A stretch of 64,000 bases of DNA from Cohaesibacter sp. ES.047 (GCF_900215505.1 NZ_LT907844.1:3674001-3738000); one strand, 5' to 3'; positions 17,894 through 27,563 are shown, counted from the stretch's first letter. Notes: generated by a model not told the origin, from the sequence alone. Made by a program: numbers and translations.

Positions 17894-19174
17894 TCAGGCC
17901 ATCGCCTGTTCGATGTCGGCCTTGATGTCTTTCAGATCCTCGATGCCGATGGACAGGCGGATCGTGTCTGGAGCAGCGCCTGCAGCAGACTTCTGCTCAT
18001 CCGTGAGCTGACTGTGCGTGGTCGATGCCGGATGAATGGCCAGTGAGCGGGTGTCGCCGATGTTGGCAACATGGCTCAGAAGCTTGAGGCTGGTGATGAA
18101 TTTCACCCCGGCCTCGTGGCCACCCTTGAGCCCGAATGTGAAGACCGAGCCGACGCCCTTGGGCATATATTTCTGCGCCAGAGCATTGTGTTCGCTCGAT
18201 TCCAGACCGGCATAGGAAACCCAGCTGACCTTGTCATGTGTTTCGAGCCATTTGGCAATCGCCATGGCGTTTTCGCAGTGACGGTCCATGCGCAGTGGCA
18301 GGGTTTCGCAACCGGTCAGGATCTGGAAGGCGTTGAACGGAGAAATAGCCGGGCCAAGGTCACGCAGGCCAAGGACACGGCAAACGATGGCAAACGCAAT
18401 GCCGCCGAACGTCTCGTGCATCTTGACGCCATTATATTCAGGGCGCGGCTCGCTCAGCATGGGGAACTTGTCGCTTGCTGACCAGTCGAACTTACCGCCA
18501 TCAACGATGATTCCGCCCATGGAATTGCCGTGACCGCCAATGAATTTGGTCATCGAGTGGACAATGATGTCCGCGCCATGATCGAACGGCTTGCACAGGT
18601 AAGGCGTGGCCATGGTGTTGTCGACGATCAGCGGAATGCCGGCGTCATGCGCCACCTTGGCAAAACCTTCGATGTCACAGATGAACCCGCCCGGGTTGGC
18701 ATTGCTCTCGATATAGATCGCTTTGGTTTTCTCGTCGATCAGGGCGCGTGCGGCTTCCGGGTTGCTCGCGTCGGACCATTTGACCTTCCAGTCAAAGCTC
18801 TTGAAGGTATGGTTGAACTGGTTGATCGAACCGCCATAGAGCTTGTCGGCAGCGATGAAGTTGTCACCGGGGCTCATCAGGGCGTGAAAGGTGACGAGCT
18901 GCGCGGCATGGCCGGAAGCGACCGCAAGCGCTGCGGTCCCGCCTTCGAGCGCTGCAATCCGCTCTTCAAGCGCAGCCTGCGTCGGGTTCATGATACGGGT
19001 GTAGATGTTCCCGAATTCCTGAAGCCCGAACAGGGCTGCAGCATGATCGGTATCGCGAAACTGATAGGACGTGGTCTGATAGATCGGTGTTGCCCGTGCT
19101 CCGGTTGTCGGATCTGGAGCAGAACCTGCGTGGATGGCCTGAGTTGCAAAGCCGGGCGTGGTTTCATTGCTCAT
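17894..19174 (-). CDS. metY: O-acetylhomoserine sulfhydrylase / aminocarboxypropyltransferase
   Basis: 426-residue PLP enzyme of the Cys/Met metabolism family, full length for MetY. It makes homocysteine (or methionine) from O-acetylhomoserine and sulfide. Motifs: TTSYQF, YTRIMNPTQAALEERIAALEGG, VDNTMATPYLCKPFDHGADIIVHS, and the PLP lysine in SMTKFIGGHGN near residue 205. The C-terminal IRLSIGIEDLKDI is also typical. The 5' leader contains a candidate structured RNA (19206-19293). Confidence 0.93.
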   Translation of the reverse strand: MSNETTPGFATQAIHAGSAPDPTTGARATPIYQTTSYQFRDTDHAAALFGLQEFGNIYTRIMNPTQAALEERIAALEGGTAALAVASGHAAQLVTFHALMSPGDNFIAADKLYGGSINQFNHTFKSFDWKVKWSDASNPEAARALIDEKTKAIYIESNANPGGFICDIEGFAKVAHDAGIPLIVDNTMATPYLCKPFDHGADIIVHSMTKFIGGHGNSMGGIIVDGGKFDWSASDKFPMLSEPRPEYNGVKMHETFGGIAFAIVCRVLGLRDLGPAISPFNAFQILTGCETLPLRMDRHCENAMAIAKWLETHDKVSWVSYAGLESSEHNALAQKYMPKGVGSVFTFGLKGGHEAGVKFITSLKLLSHVANIGDTRSLAIHPASTTHSQLTDEQKSAAGAAPDTIRLSIGIEDLKDIKADIEQAMA

Positions 19175-19205
19175 GATATCCCCCTTGTTCGATTCTTGTT
19201 CAATG

Positions 19206-19293
19206 ACGATTGGGGCCGCGCATTCCTTGAGGAGGTTGGCGGCCAGCGTTTGGTGGCAATATGTGGAAGGACTTTATCTCAGCGCGCCATCGT
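19206..19293 (-). promoter_or_regulatory. Candidate structured leader RNA upstream of metY
   Basis: On the minus strand three nested helices can form in order: ACGAU/AUCGU (19289-19293 with 19206-19210), GGCGCGC/GCGCGGCC (19282-19288 with 19214-19221, one bulge) and UCCUU/AAGGA (19267-19271 with 19224-19228). The element ends 32 nt before the metY start. It does not fit the SAM-II pseudoknot I know from alphaproteobacterial met genes. A regulatory role is inference. Confidence 0.3.
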
Positions 19294-19503
19294 TCGCTAA
19301 TTCAAATATGAAAATTGAATTTCAAATTTAAAGTCATCGGCGCACATATTTTCTAATTTCATCTGACCGAAAATAGTGAGGCGAAAACCTATGGCGTTTG
19401 AAGCGCGCATTCGCTGCAATCAAATATTACGACACGGCATGTGCGCCATTCCATCGCGCCAGACTGCGAAATCGCTGGGCGAGCTGAGAGCCCGAGGGTG
19501 GGG

Positions 19504-19929
19504 CTAGTCAGATACGACGCGTGGGTATTCGATCTTGGGGCAGCGGTTCATGACGACCTTGAGGCCCGCTGCTTCTGCACGCGCCGCGGCCTCATGATTG
19601 ATCACGCCCACCTGCATCCAGACAACCTTGGCCCCGACCGCGATGGCTTCATCCGTGACACCGCCAGCAGCTTCGGAATTGCGAAAGACATCGACCATAT
19701 CAACCGGATCGCTGATGTCCGCCAATGTGGCAACGACCGGGCGCCCGAGAATTTCGCCGCCTGCCTGTCCCGGATTGACGGGAATGACGATGTATCCCTT
19801 GGAAAGCAGAAATTCCATCACCTGATAGCTCGGGCGAGATGGCTTGTCACTTGCGCCCACGAGCGCAATGGTTCTGACATCGTCAAGAATAGTTCGGATA
19901 TAGTCGTCGGAATAATGCGTGTGGTCCAC
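19504..19929 (-). CDS. CoA-binding domain protein (YccU-like)
   Basis: 141-residue single-domain protein with a Rossmann CoA-binding fold: [26 protein letters not shown] near residue 20, VIPVNPG, and [33 protein letters not shown] towards the end. The family is widespread and its biochemical role is not established. It lies between metY and the enoyl-CoA hydratase on the same strand, with the latter ending 12 bp upstream of its start, so the two may be co-transcribed. Confidence 0.85.
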   Translation of the reverse strand: MDHTHYSDDYIRTILDDVRTIALVGASDKPSRPSYQVMEFLLSKGYIVIPVNPGQAGGEILGRPVVATLADISDPVDMVDVFRNSEAAGGVTDEAIAVGAKVVWMQVGVINHEAAARAEAAGLKVVMNRCPKIEYPRVVSD

Positions 19930-19940
19930 GAGAGCTGCCT

Positions 19941-20756
19941 CTATTTTTTGCTGGGCCAGACAGGGTCGCGCTTCTCGAGATAGGCGCTGATTCCTTCTTT
20001 TGCGTCGGCATGCAGAAGGTTCTCTGTCATGACATGGGACGCAAGATCATAAGCCTCATTGAGGGTCATGTCAGCCTGTCGATAGAAGGTTTCTTTACCG
20101 AACTTGATGGCGTCTGACGACTTGTTGGCAATCTCGGAGGCATATTTGTCAACAGCGGTCTGAAGATATTCAAGCGGAACAACCCGGTTGACCAGCCCGT
20201 AGGACTTGGCAGTATGGGCGTCGATCGGCTCGCCGGTGATCAGCATTTCCATCGCCTGTTTGGGCGGAATGAGGCGGGTGAGGGCCACCATGGCGGTCGT
20301 GCCAAACACGCCGATATCAACGCCCGGCGTTCGGAACGTCGCTTCATTGACAGCGATGACCAGATCACAAGTCGCGACCAACTGACAACCCGCTGCATAG
20401 GCCGGTCCCTGAACTTCAGCTATGACCATCTTGGGAATGTTGATGATGGTCTGCATCAGCGCCACGCTGGTACGCGTGATCCGGGCAAAGAAATGCTTGC
20501 CGCCATCCGAATCCGACCGGTGCGCCGTGAAGTCGTTGAGATTGTAGCCACCGCAGAAGACCGGGCCGTTGGCTGCCAGAATAATCACGCGCGTGCATTC
20601 GTCCTGACCGGCACGTTCAAGCTCAAGGATGAGGCTGGCCATCATTTCTTCGGTCAGAAGGTTGCGCCCCTTTGGCCCGTTCATGGTTAGTCGCCGCACG
20701 GGACCATTCTGTTCAACAAGGACAAGAGAGGCTTTTTCGGGGGTGATGGCCGACAT
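19941..20756 (-). CDS. Enoyl-CoA hydratase/isomerase family protein
   Basis: 271-residue crotonase-fold protein. The oxyanion-hole segments [15 protein letters not shown] (near 62) and [18 protein letters not shown] (near 115) are present. The second is followed by [13 protein letters not shown], where hydratases usually carry a catalytic Glu; it is not obvious here, so hydratase activity is uncertain. ATG 20756 has AGGAGA at the right distance. The longer frame to 20984 has no supporting similarity. Confidence 0.8.
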   Translation of the reverse strand: MSAITPEKASLVLVEQNGPVRRLTMNGPKGRNLLTEEMMASLILELERAGQDECTRVIILAANGPVFCGGYNLNDFTAHRSDSDGGKHFFARITRTSVALMQTIINIPKMVIAEVQGPAYAAGCQLVATCDLVIAVNEATFRTPGVDIGVFGTTAMVALTRLIPPKQAMEMLITGEPIDAHTAKSYGLVNRVVPLEYLQTAVDKYASEIANKSSDAIKFGKETFYRQADMTLNEAYDLASHVMTENLLHADAKEGISAYLEKRDPVWPSKK

Positions 20757-20976
20757 ATTCGGTCTCCTCAATTCAAGTTCATGCTTGCACTTCTTCTGCT
20801 TGATGGATTGAAGCGCATGTCGGTTGAAGCAACAAAATCGAGTGCGAGCGGCCAAGAAACGCGGCGGCATTTCACACGAGTTCGGAGATTGATCACGGGC
20901 CAAGAAGAGAGTCAAGTTGTCCTCTTGCATAGCAGCTTTTCCAGTGGCACCAATAGGGACGAGGGAGAGCAGCTCT

Positions 20977-21888
20977 GTGATCAAACCGATTACCCAGCAC
21001 GAAAAGGTCCGTCAGTCACTTGGTTGGCTCGCGGAGGTAGAAACAGGGCAGGACTGGCTTAATCGCCTCCCAACAACGCTGCAGCATGTGTGTTGGCAGT
21101 GGGGGCTTGAATTGGCTGGAGAGCCGCATGGTGGCGGATCTGTGTCTTTGGTCCTGCCTGTGGTCAAGCGAGGGATTGCCACGCCCATGGTTCTCAAGAT
21201 CCAGTGGCCCCATCGAGAATGCCGTGATGAAGCCGCAGCCTTACGAATCTGGAATGGCAATGGCGCAATCTATCTGCTTGATCATGATCCTCTCAATCAC
21301 GCCCTGTTGCTTGAGGCCTGTCGGCCCGGCACCTTTCTGGCTGGCGGCATGCGGACTGCTTTGGCGGTTTATGCCGATATCCTGCCGCGTCTGTGGGTGA
21401 AAACGGATGAACCCGTAAGGCGTCTCGAAGAGGAAGCCCGCATGTGGATGAAAAATCTGCACCTGATCCGCGAGCAAAGCAGCCCGGACATGGTGCCCCT
21501 CATTGACTGCGCGCTGAATTGGGGTACACGTCTGATCGATACACAAGGAGAGCAGGTTCTGTTGCATCAGGATTTGCATGGGCACAATGTTCTTGCCGCA
21601 GAACGTACGCCCTGGCTGGCAATCGACCCCAAGCCGCTGATTGGCGAGCGTGAATTTGCTCTTGCCTCAATTGTCAGAGGCTTCGAGTTTGGCCACAGCA
21701 AAATAGAGACCATGACCAGACTGGACCAATTGTGCCGCATGTTTCATCTGAACAGGGAGCGAGCCTTGGGTTGGACCATCCTTCAAACGGTCGCATGGTG
21801 TCAGGGCAGCCCGCATGAAAAGATGCATTGCGAAACCGTGAGGTGGTTGATGGAGGAGGGAGGTGGCCGAGATCGTGCGACCTCATGA
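20977..21888 (+). CDS. Aminoglycoside 6-phosphotransferase-like kinase (APH(6)/StrB family)
   Basis: 303-residue kinase-fold protein resembling the APH_6_hur family (streptomycin 6-kinase, hydroxyurea phosphotransferase). Seen: LKIQWPHRECRDEAAALRIWNG (ATP-binding Lys and Glu), the catalytic loop LLHQDLHGHNVL near 210, and AIDPKPLIGEREFAL. The GTG start at 20977 follows GAGGGAGAG; no ATG fits well. Chromosomal members of this family often have no proven resistance role, so the substrate is uncertain. Confidence 0.75.
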   Translation: MIKPITQHEKVRQSLGWLAEVETGQDWLNRLPTTLQHVCWQWGLELAGEPHGGGSVSLVLPVVKRGIATPMVLKIQWPHRECRDEAAALRIWNGNGAIYLLDHDPLNHALLLEACRPGTFLAGGMRTALAVYADILPRLWVKTDEPVRRLEEEARMWMKNLHLIREQSSPDMVPLIDCALNWGTRLIDTQGEQVLLHQDLHGHNVLAAERTPWLAIDPKPLIGEREFALASIVRGFEFGHSKIETMTRLDQLCRMFHLNRERALGWTILQTVAWCQGSPHEKMHCETVRWLMEEGGGRDRATS

Positions 21889-22014
21889 GGCATTGTTTGC
21901 CGACAGGCATGAACTGGCGGGTCATTTTCCGCCACAAACAGAGTGTTTTATGTGGTAAATAAATACCGTAAAATCATACTATTGATTTCATTGATGTTTT
22001 TCGAGTGAAATTGC

Positions 22015-22042
22015 TTGACAAAGTTTTAGAGATCCATATAAA
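22015..22042 (+). promoter_or_regulatory. Sigma-70-type promoter for rplM-rpsI
   Basis: TTGACA at 22015-22020 and TATAAA at 22037-22042 are separated by 16 bp. This near-consensus pair lies about 80 bp before rplM and is the strongest promoter match in the window. Confidence 0.75.
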
Positions 22043-22057
22043 CAGCGCCAGACATTG

Positions 22058-22081
22058 CGGCGACCAGCTCAACGGTCGCCG
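22058..22081 (+). promoter_or_regulatory. Leader hairpin in the rplM 5' UTR
   Basis: A perfect 8-bp stem, CGGCGACC with GGTCGCCG and an 8-nt loop, lies 38 nt before the rplM start and just after the promoter. No U tract follows. It could be an autoregulatory site for L13 or simply stabilise the mRNA; the sequence does not decide. Confidence 0.45.
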
Positions 22082-22119
22082 TTTCGCGTTGTCATAACGA
22101 CACTGAGAACGGAAGAGCA

Positions 22120-22587
22120 ATGAAAACTTTTTCTGCAAATCCTTCCAATATCGAGAAGAAATGGATTCTGATCGATGCGGAAGATCTGGTGCTGGGTCGC
22201 CTTGCTTCGCTGATCGCGATGCGTCTGCGCGGCAAGCACAAAGCTACCTTTACACCGCACATGGATTGCGGTGACAATGTTATCGTCATCAATGCTGCCA
22301 AGGTCATGCTGACCGGCCGCAAATACGAGAACAAGAAATACTACTGGCACACTGGCCATCCGGGCGGCATCAAAGAGCGTACCGCACGCCAGATCATCGA
22401 GGGCAAGTTCCCCGAGCGTGTGCTTCAGAAAGCCGTGCAGCGCATGATGCCGGGCGGTCCTTTGACCCGTACCCAGCTTTCAAATCTGCGCGTCTATGCC
22501 GGTTCCGAGCATCCGCATGAAGCACAGACTCCTGAAGTGCTGGACGTCAAATCCTTGAATGCCAAAAACGTGAGGGTCGTCAAATGA
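22120..22587 (+). CDS. rplM: 50S ribosomal protein L13
   Basis: 155-residue protein typical of alphaproteobacterial L13: [50 protein letters not shown], and [21 protein letters not shown] with EHPHEAQ. It binds 23S rRNA early in 50S assembly. Its stop overlaps the start of rpsI (ATGA), as expected for this operon. Confidence 0.98.
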   Translation: MKTFSANPSNIEKKWILIDAEDLVLGRLASLIAMRLRGKHKATFTPHMDCGDNVIVINAAKVMLTGRKYENKKYYWHTGHPGGIKERTARQIIEGKFPERVLQKAVQRMMPGGPLTRTQLSNLRVYAGSEHPHEAQTPEVLDVKSLNAKNVRVVK

Positions 22588-23066
22588 GTGATTCAGTCCA
22601 GTCTCTAGAAGATCTCGGCTCCGCAGTTGGCATTGAAGCTGAAGAGTCTGCTCCGGTTCATGTTCAGAAGCTCGATGCCCTTGGCCGTGCTTATGCAACC
22701 GGCAAACGTAAAGATGCTGTTGCCCGCGTCTGGATCAAACCAGGTTCCGGCAAAATCACCGTCAACAAGAAAGAGATGCCCGACTATTTCGGTCGTCCCG
22801 TTCTTCAGATGGTTGTTCAGCAGCCCATCATCGCAGCTGATCGCGCTGGCCAGTTCGACATCATCTGCACTGTTGCTGGTGGTGGTCTGTCCGGTCAGGC
22901 TGGTGCCATCCGTCACGGCCTTTCCAAGGCTCTGACCTACTACGAGCCGGGCCTGCGCGCTGTCCTCAAAAAGGGCGGCTTCCTTACTCGCGACTCTCGT
23001 GTCGTTGAACGTAAGAAATACGGTCGCGCAAAAGCTCGTCGTTCGTTCCAGTTCTCCAAGCGTTAA
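22584..23066 (+). CDS. rpsI: 30S ribosomal protein S9
   Basis: 160-residue S9. An acidic N-terminal extension of about 35 residues (common in Hyphomicrobiales) precedes the conserved [44 protein letters not shown] and the basic tail [18 protein letters not shown], which reaches the P-site tRNA. It is coupled to rplM. Confidence 0.98.
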   Translation: MSDSVQSLEDLGSAVGIEAEESAPVHVQKLDALGRAYATGKRKDAVARVWIKPGSGKITVNKKEMPDYFGRPVLQMVVQQPIIAADRAGQFDIICTVAGGGLSGQAGAIRHGLSKALTYYEPGLRAVLKKGGFLTRDSRVVERKKYGRAKARRSFQFSKR

Positions 23067-23101
23067 TCGCACGGAGTTCGAAAGAACAATCAAGTTTCAA
23101 G

Positions 23102-23127
23102 AAGGCGGTCCTCGGGCCGCCTTTTTT
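23102..23127 (+). terminator. rpsI terminator
   Basis: Stem AAGGCGG/CCGCCTT with an 8-nt loop runs into a T6 tract 36 bp after the rpsI stop, a standard intrinsic terminator. Confidence 0.9.
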
Positions 23128-23152
23128 GTTTGTCCTATGCGTGTCGTCCACA

Positions 23153-23183
23153 AAAAAGGGCTGTCTCATGACAGCCCTTTTTG
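23153..23183. terminator. Terminator for the RND efflux operon (bidirectional)
   Basis: Perfect inverted repeat AAAAAGGGCTGTC / GACAGCCCTTTTT around a short TCAT loop. It sits 26 bp beyond the stop of the minus-strand RND pump gene. Confidence 0.88.
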
Positions 23184-23208
23184 ATGCGTTAAGTCGCTGG
23201 CACAAAGA

Positions 23209-26200
23209 TCACGACGTGATGGTTTCGCCCTGCCGATAGGATATGCCGTAGAAGAGGGCAAAAAGCACTGGAACGACAATCAGCGTCAGGACCGTTGCTG
23301 CCGTCAGCCCGAACATGATCGTAACCGCGAGCGGAGCGAAGAAAATGTCAAACAGCAGAGGCAGAAGGCCAAGAACGGTCGTCAATGCCGCCATGGTCAC
23401 CGGCCTGAGGCGCGAAACGGCGGCACGCGTGATGGAATCATGCATGTTGAGCCCGTCCTCCTCATTGAGCCGTTTGATCTCCTCGATCAGAACAATACCA
23501 TTCTTGAGCAACATGCCCGAAAGCGACAGGAAGCCAAGAAGAGCGGTGAAGCTGAATGGCTGATCGAACAGCAACAGCCCGGCGGTCACACCGATAATGG
23601 CGAGCGGCACCGTCAGCCAGACCACAAGGGTCTGCTTGAAGGAATTGAACAGCATCACGGTGATCGCAAACATCACCAGCACTCCCAGCGGCACGAAGGT
23701 AAAGACAGCTTCGTTCGCCATCGACTGGGACTCATGCTCGCCACCCCACGAAAGGGCGTAGCCCGGCGGTAATTCGAGTGCTGAGACCTGCGGCTGCAGT
23801 CGCTCGAACAGGGCAAAGCTGTTGGTGTCCGAGTCCGGATCCGGGTCGGCCCAGACTTTGATGGTGCGCTTGCGATCGCGGCGCATCACCAAGGGGTCTT
23901 CCCACTCAAGATCAATGGAATAGACCACCTGATCAATGCCGACATAGCGTTTCAGAACCGGGCTGTAGACCTGAATGTTGCCCAGATCTTCGACGCTTGA
24001 TCGTTCATCAAGCGGTGGCCTGAGGATAATCGGCAAGGTCGTGGAGCCTTCGCGAACCTTGGCGATTTCAATGCCCTTCACATTCATCAGGATGGCCCTG
24101 TCGACATCCGCTTTGGAGATTCCCAAGCGTCGGGCTTCCGCTTCGGCAAACTGAGGCCTTAAAACCTTGGTGCGTTCCCGCCAGTCATGACGCACATTGA
24201 TCGTGTCAGGATCCTTGCGGTAAATCGCCATGATGTCACGCGCGATCCGGCGCAGCTCTGCCGGATCCGGCCCGCTGATGCGCGCCTCGATCTTGGCTGC
24301 ATTGGCTGGCCCGATCTGGAACCGATCCGACTTGATGAACGCCTGAGGAGCACGCTCCTTGAGTGTTTTATCGACCCAGGACCGCACCCCGGGCAGGTCT
24401 TCATACTTGTTCACCTCAATGATGAACTGGCCATAGTTGGCGTAACTGCGCTCTGAATTGTAGGTAAGCATGAACCGTGCCGCGCCCTGACCGATGGTCG
24501 TCGTGATCTGCTTGATCTTGTCGTTTTTCTCAAGCACAGCCTCCAGTTGGGTCATGTCCTTGATGGTTTTGCGAATGTCCGATCCCTGCGGTAGCCAGTA
24601 GTCCACCGTAAAGGACGGCAGGTTGGACGGCGGGAAGAAAGCCTGATTAACAAAACCAAAGCCATAAATGGCGCCAGCGAGGCCGCCCAGAAGGACAATG
24701 ACAGTCAGCCATCGAAACCGCAGGGCGAGAAGCAATCCCCATTTGTAAAGATGGTAGAAAACGCCCTGATATGGATCTGAGTCTTCCGTTTCTCCGTCCG
24801 TCTTCACATTTGCTTCCGAGAACATCAGCGACGCCAAAAACGGCGTCAACGTGATGGCCAGAATCCATGAGATCATCAACGAAATCAGAAGGATCCAGAA
24901 TAGAGAGCCCGTGAATTCACCAGACTGGTCCGGTGACAAGCCGATAGGCGCAAAGGCAACCACTGCAATGACCGTTGTGCCGAACAACGGCCAGACGGTC
25001 TGCGAGACGATCCTGCGTGCAGCCTGTACACGCGTCAAACCTTGTTTGAGACCAATCAGGATCCCGTCCGTGATCACGATCGCATTGTCAACGAGCATCC
25101 CAAGCGCAATGATCAGCGCGCCCAGCGAAACGCGGTGCAGGTCGATGGCAGCAATCTTCATCACGATGAATGTGCCTGAGATGGTCAGCAACAGCACAAG
25201 GCTCATCAGGATACCGGACCGAAGACCCATCGTGACGAGCAAAACCACGATGACAATACCAACCGCCTGCGCAAGCGAGACGAGGAAGCTGTTGATCGAG
25301 GCAGCAACCAGAGCGGGCTGATCATAGATCGTTGAAAGCGAGATCCCGACCGGGCGCTGATAGTCCAGCTCGGCAAGTCGGTCCTTTATACGCCCACCGA
25401 CCTCGACCACATTGACACCGGAAGAAAAGGAAATACCCAGAGACAGTGCCTGTTTGCCGTTGAAACGGTAGACATGATCAGGCGGTTGCTTATAGCCGGT
25501 TTTGACGTCAGCGACATCTGACAGATAGATCAACTGATCTCCTGTCTGGCCCAACAGAACGTCGCGGATCTTGCTTTCATCGTCGTATGAGCCGGTCGAG
25601 CTGATCCGGATATACTCGCTGCCGACCTTGATGTTGCCGGCGTTGGAAACGAGATTCTGGTCCTGAAGAAGTTTCTGCAGGCTGGCAACAGAAAGATTAT
25701 AGGCGCTCAATTTTGCGCGGCTGACCTCAAGGATGATCTGTTTTTGCAGTTCGCCACTGACAGAGACCTTGCCGACGCCGTCCACCAGCACAAGTTCGCG
25801 TCGGAGAAAATCTGCATAGTCATTGAGTTCCTGATGGCTGTAGCCATCGCCAGTGACCGCCATGAAGATGCCGTAGACATCGCCAAAATCGTCATTGATG
25901 ATCGGGGTGCCCGAACCGATCGGCAGGCTTGCCTGCATGTCCCGGATCTTGCGCCGCATCTCATCCCAGATCTGGGCCAGATCATCCTTTCGGTAGGAGG
26001 GCTTCATTTCGACGGTAACCTGGCTGAGACCAGCCGATGAAACCGAGGTGATATTGTCGACATAGGCGAGCTGCTGCAGGGCTGTCTCAATGGGTAGCGT
26101 GACTTCCTCTTCAACCTCAAGGGCTGACGCACCCGGATAACCGGTTACGATGACAGCCTGCTTGATGGTGAATTCAGGATCTTCAAGGCGTCCCAGATCC

Positions 26201-26289
26201 ATGAAGGCAATAGCCCCTCCAACCAGCAGGAGGATAGTCATCATCCAGCTGACGGTTTTCTTTTCGATGGCGTAATCTGTCAAGTTCAT
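23209..26289 (-). CDS. RND family efflux pump permease
   Basis: 1026-residue inner-membrane pump (AcrB/HAE1 superfamily). Twelve membrane helices and two large periplasmic loops are laid out as expected. Seen: the N-terminal helix followed by LEDPEFTIKQAVIVTGYPGASALEVEEEVTLPIETALQ, helix 4 with LGALIIALGMLVDNAIVITDG (proton-relay aspartate), and the C-terminal half with LGFLSLSGMLLKNGIVLIEEI. It works with the adaptor encoded 12 bp upstream. No outer-membrane channel gene is present, so it probably shares one from elsewhere. Substrates cannot be predicted. Confidence 0.93.
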   Translation of the reverse strand: MNLTDYAIEKKTVSWMMTILLLVGGAIAFMDLGRLEDPEFTIKQAVIVTGYPGASALEVEEEVTLPIETALQQLAYVDNITSVSSAGLSQVTVEMKPSYRKDDLAQIWDEMRRKIRDMQASLPIGSGTPIINDDFGDVYGIFMAVTGDGYSHQELNDYADFLRRELVLVDGVGKVSVSGELQKQIILEVSRAKLSAYNLSVASLQKLLQDQNLVSNAGNIKVGSEYIRISSTGSYDDESKIRDVLLGQTGDQLIYLSDVADVKTGYKQPPDHVYRFNGKQALSLGISFSSGVNVVEVGGRIKDRLAELDYQRPVGISLSTIYDQPALVAASINSFLVSLAQAVGIVIVVLLVTMGLRSGILMSLVLLLTISGTFIVMKIAAIDLHRVSLGALIIALGMLVDNAIVITDGILIGLKQGLTRVQAARRIVSQTVWPLFGTTVIAVVAFAPIGLSPDQSGEFTGSLFWILLISLMISWILAITLTPFLASLMFSEANVKTDGETEDSDPYQGVFYHLYKWGLLLALRFRWLTVIVLLGGLAGAIYGFGFVNQAFFPPSNLPSFTVDYWLPQGSDIRKTIKDMTQLEAVLEKNDKIKQITTTIGQGAARFMLTYNSERSYANYGQFIIEVNKYEDLPGVRSWVDKTLKERAPQAFIKSDRFQIGPANAAKIEARISGPDPAELRRIARDIMAIYRKDPDTINVRHDWRERTKVLRPQFAEAEARRLGISKADVDRAILMNVKGIEIAKVREGSTTLPIILRPPLDERSSVEDLGNIQVYSPVLKRYVGIDQVVYSIDLEWEDPLVMRRDRKRTIKVWADPDPDSDTNSFALFERLQPQVSALELPPGYALSWGGEHESQSMANEAVFTFVPLGVLVMFAITVMLFNSFKQTLVVWLTVPLAIIGVTAGLLLFDQPFSFTALLGFLSLSGMLLKNGIVLIEEIKRLNEEDGLNMHDSITRAAVSRLRPVTMAALTTVLGLLPLLFDIFFAPLAVTIMFGLTAATVLTLIVVPVLFALFYGISYRQGETITS

Positions 26290-26301
26290 GAGATTTAACC
26301 C

Positions 26302-27396
26302 TTACAGGCCGCCTTCCTTCTTATAGGGACGCACCTTCATGCTTTCTGTGACATGAGCAACCCCGACGGCAACCACGCGATCACCTTCATCAAGGCCGGA
26401 CTTGAGACGAATGGCGCCTTCCTCAATACCAAACACATCCACTGCGGTCTTTCGGGTCTGGTTGTTCTCGTCGACCCTCCAGACCCACTTTTTACCGCCT
26501 TCATCAAAAACAGAGCCGAGCGGGACGACAAGACCCTTAATGCCCTGACTACTCATCGCCTTTACCATGTCTATATCGACACTGACGCTCATGCCGGGAA
26601 GAACCGTAATGTCTTCAGGTCGCGGCATCGTAACCGTAACCCTGAAAGAACGGGTCACTGCGTCAGGCTGCGCCTCGTGCTCCTTGTAGACGGCGGTAAA
26701 GACCCTGTTCGGCAGCGCGTCAAAGCGCACATTGACTTGTGGTTTGACGACGAGCTTCATCGGATTGAAAATCAGGAAGATCTTTTCAGGCACGTTGAAA
26801 ATGACGTCGATATTGTCGCCATCCTGAAAGTTCACAACAGTGGTGCCAGCGCCCACATATTGGTAGCGCTCCACATCGACCGTCGCGACCGTGCCGTCAT
26901 AGGGAGCGTGGAGCGTGGCATAGTCAACATTCTCTCTGGCGCTTTTCAAGGCTGCCGCCGCAGAATCAAAGGTGGACTGGGCCGTGTCGAGCGAGGCTTT
27001 GGCGACATGATTTTGTTTGAACAGGGTTCTTGTTCGCTCAAGTTGTGTCTTGGCTAGATCGAAGCTGGCTTGCTTTTCGGCCAGAGCATTCTGGTAGGTC
27101 GCGTCATCGAGGCGCGCTATAACGTCACCTTCCTTAAGGGCCTCCCCTGAGCGAACCGGCAAGTCGCTGATTTGGCCGGGAACGCGGAACGCCAGAACGG
27201 AACTGCGCGAGGCATGCGTGACGCTGGGGAACGTCTTGTGAATGCTGAAGGCGACCTTCTGGGCCGTTGCTATCTTGGCAGGGCGGGCAAGGGGATCTTC
27301 TTTCTGAGCCTCTTGCGCGCCGACAGGAAAAAGACCGTCACTGCAACCGGCAAGCAAGCCGACAGAAACGAGAACGATGGCGAAATGTTTGATCAT
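26302..27396 (-). CDS. RND efflux periplasmic adaptor (HlyD/MFP family lipoprotein)
   Basis: 364-residue membrane-fusion protein. Signal with lipobox LLAGC near residue 17, lipoyl halves around PGQISDLPVRSGEALKEGDVIARLDD and YATLHAPYDGTVATVDVERYQYV, and an alpha-hairpin between them (AEKQASFDLAKTQLERTRTLFKQNHVAKASLDTAQ). Beta-barrel and membrane-proximal domains follow. First gene of the efflux operon, divergent from the AcrR-like regulator. Confidence 0.92.
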   Translation of the reverse strand: MIKHFAIVLVSVGLLAGCSDGLFPVGAQEAQKEDPLARPAKIATAQKVAFSIHKTFPSVTHASRSSVLAFRVPGQISDLPVRSGEALKEGDVIARLDDATYQNALAEKQASFDLAKTQLERTRTLFKQNHVAKASLDTAQSTFDSAAAALKSARENVDYATLHAPYDGTVATVDVERYQYVGAGTTVVNFQDGDNIDVIFNVPEKIFLIFNPMKLVVKPQVNVRFDALPNRVFTAVYKEHEAQPDAVTRSFRVTVTMPRPEDITVLPGMSVSVDIDMVKAMSSQGIKGLVVPLGSVFDEGGKKWVWRVDENNQTRKTAVDVFGIEEGAIRLKSGLDEGDRVVAVGVAHVTESMKVRPYKKEGGL

Positions 27397-27457
27397 GGCT
27401 CGCTATCACAGGATTGAGGAAAAGAGGAGGACTCGAATTTGTGATTTGAATATTTAA

Positions 27458-27475
27458 ATACATACATGTATGTAT
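27458..27475. promoter_or_regulatory. AcrR-like operator palindrome
   Basis: Perfect 18-bp palindrome ATACATACATGTATGTAT between the divergent efflux operon and tetR-type gene. Its half-site TACATACA is the same as in the E. coli AcrR operator as I recall it, though the spacing is tighter. It probably binds the neighbouring TetR-family repressor and controls both directions. Confidence 0.65.
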
Positions 27476-27537
27476 AATTGTAAAGTGAATTGTCAAAGGT
27501 ACCGAGACTTTTCAATCAAGCGTCGTTAACGACAAGC

Positions 27538-27563
27538 CCATAAACACCATCCATAAACACCAT
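27538..27563. repeat. 13-bp tandem duplication upstream of the TetR gene
   Basis: CCATAAACACCAT occurs twice head to tail directly before the ribosome site of the regulator gene. Probably a replication slip; possible effect on leader length only. Confidence 0.7.

Noticed and set aside
19175-19320. SAM-II riboswitch before metY
   Set aside because: CGCGCUGAGAUAAA looks like the 5' part of SAM-II, but the closing CGCG strand is about 60 nt away and the required GCUAAA pseudoknot strand is absent. Kept only as an unnamed structured leader.
20977-21888. Calling the APH(6)-like gene an acquired resistance gene
   Set aside because: It sits among core genes without mobile elements, and this family includes many chromosomal kinases without resistance function.
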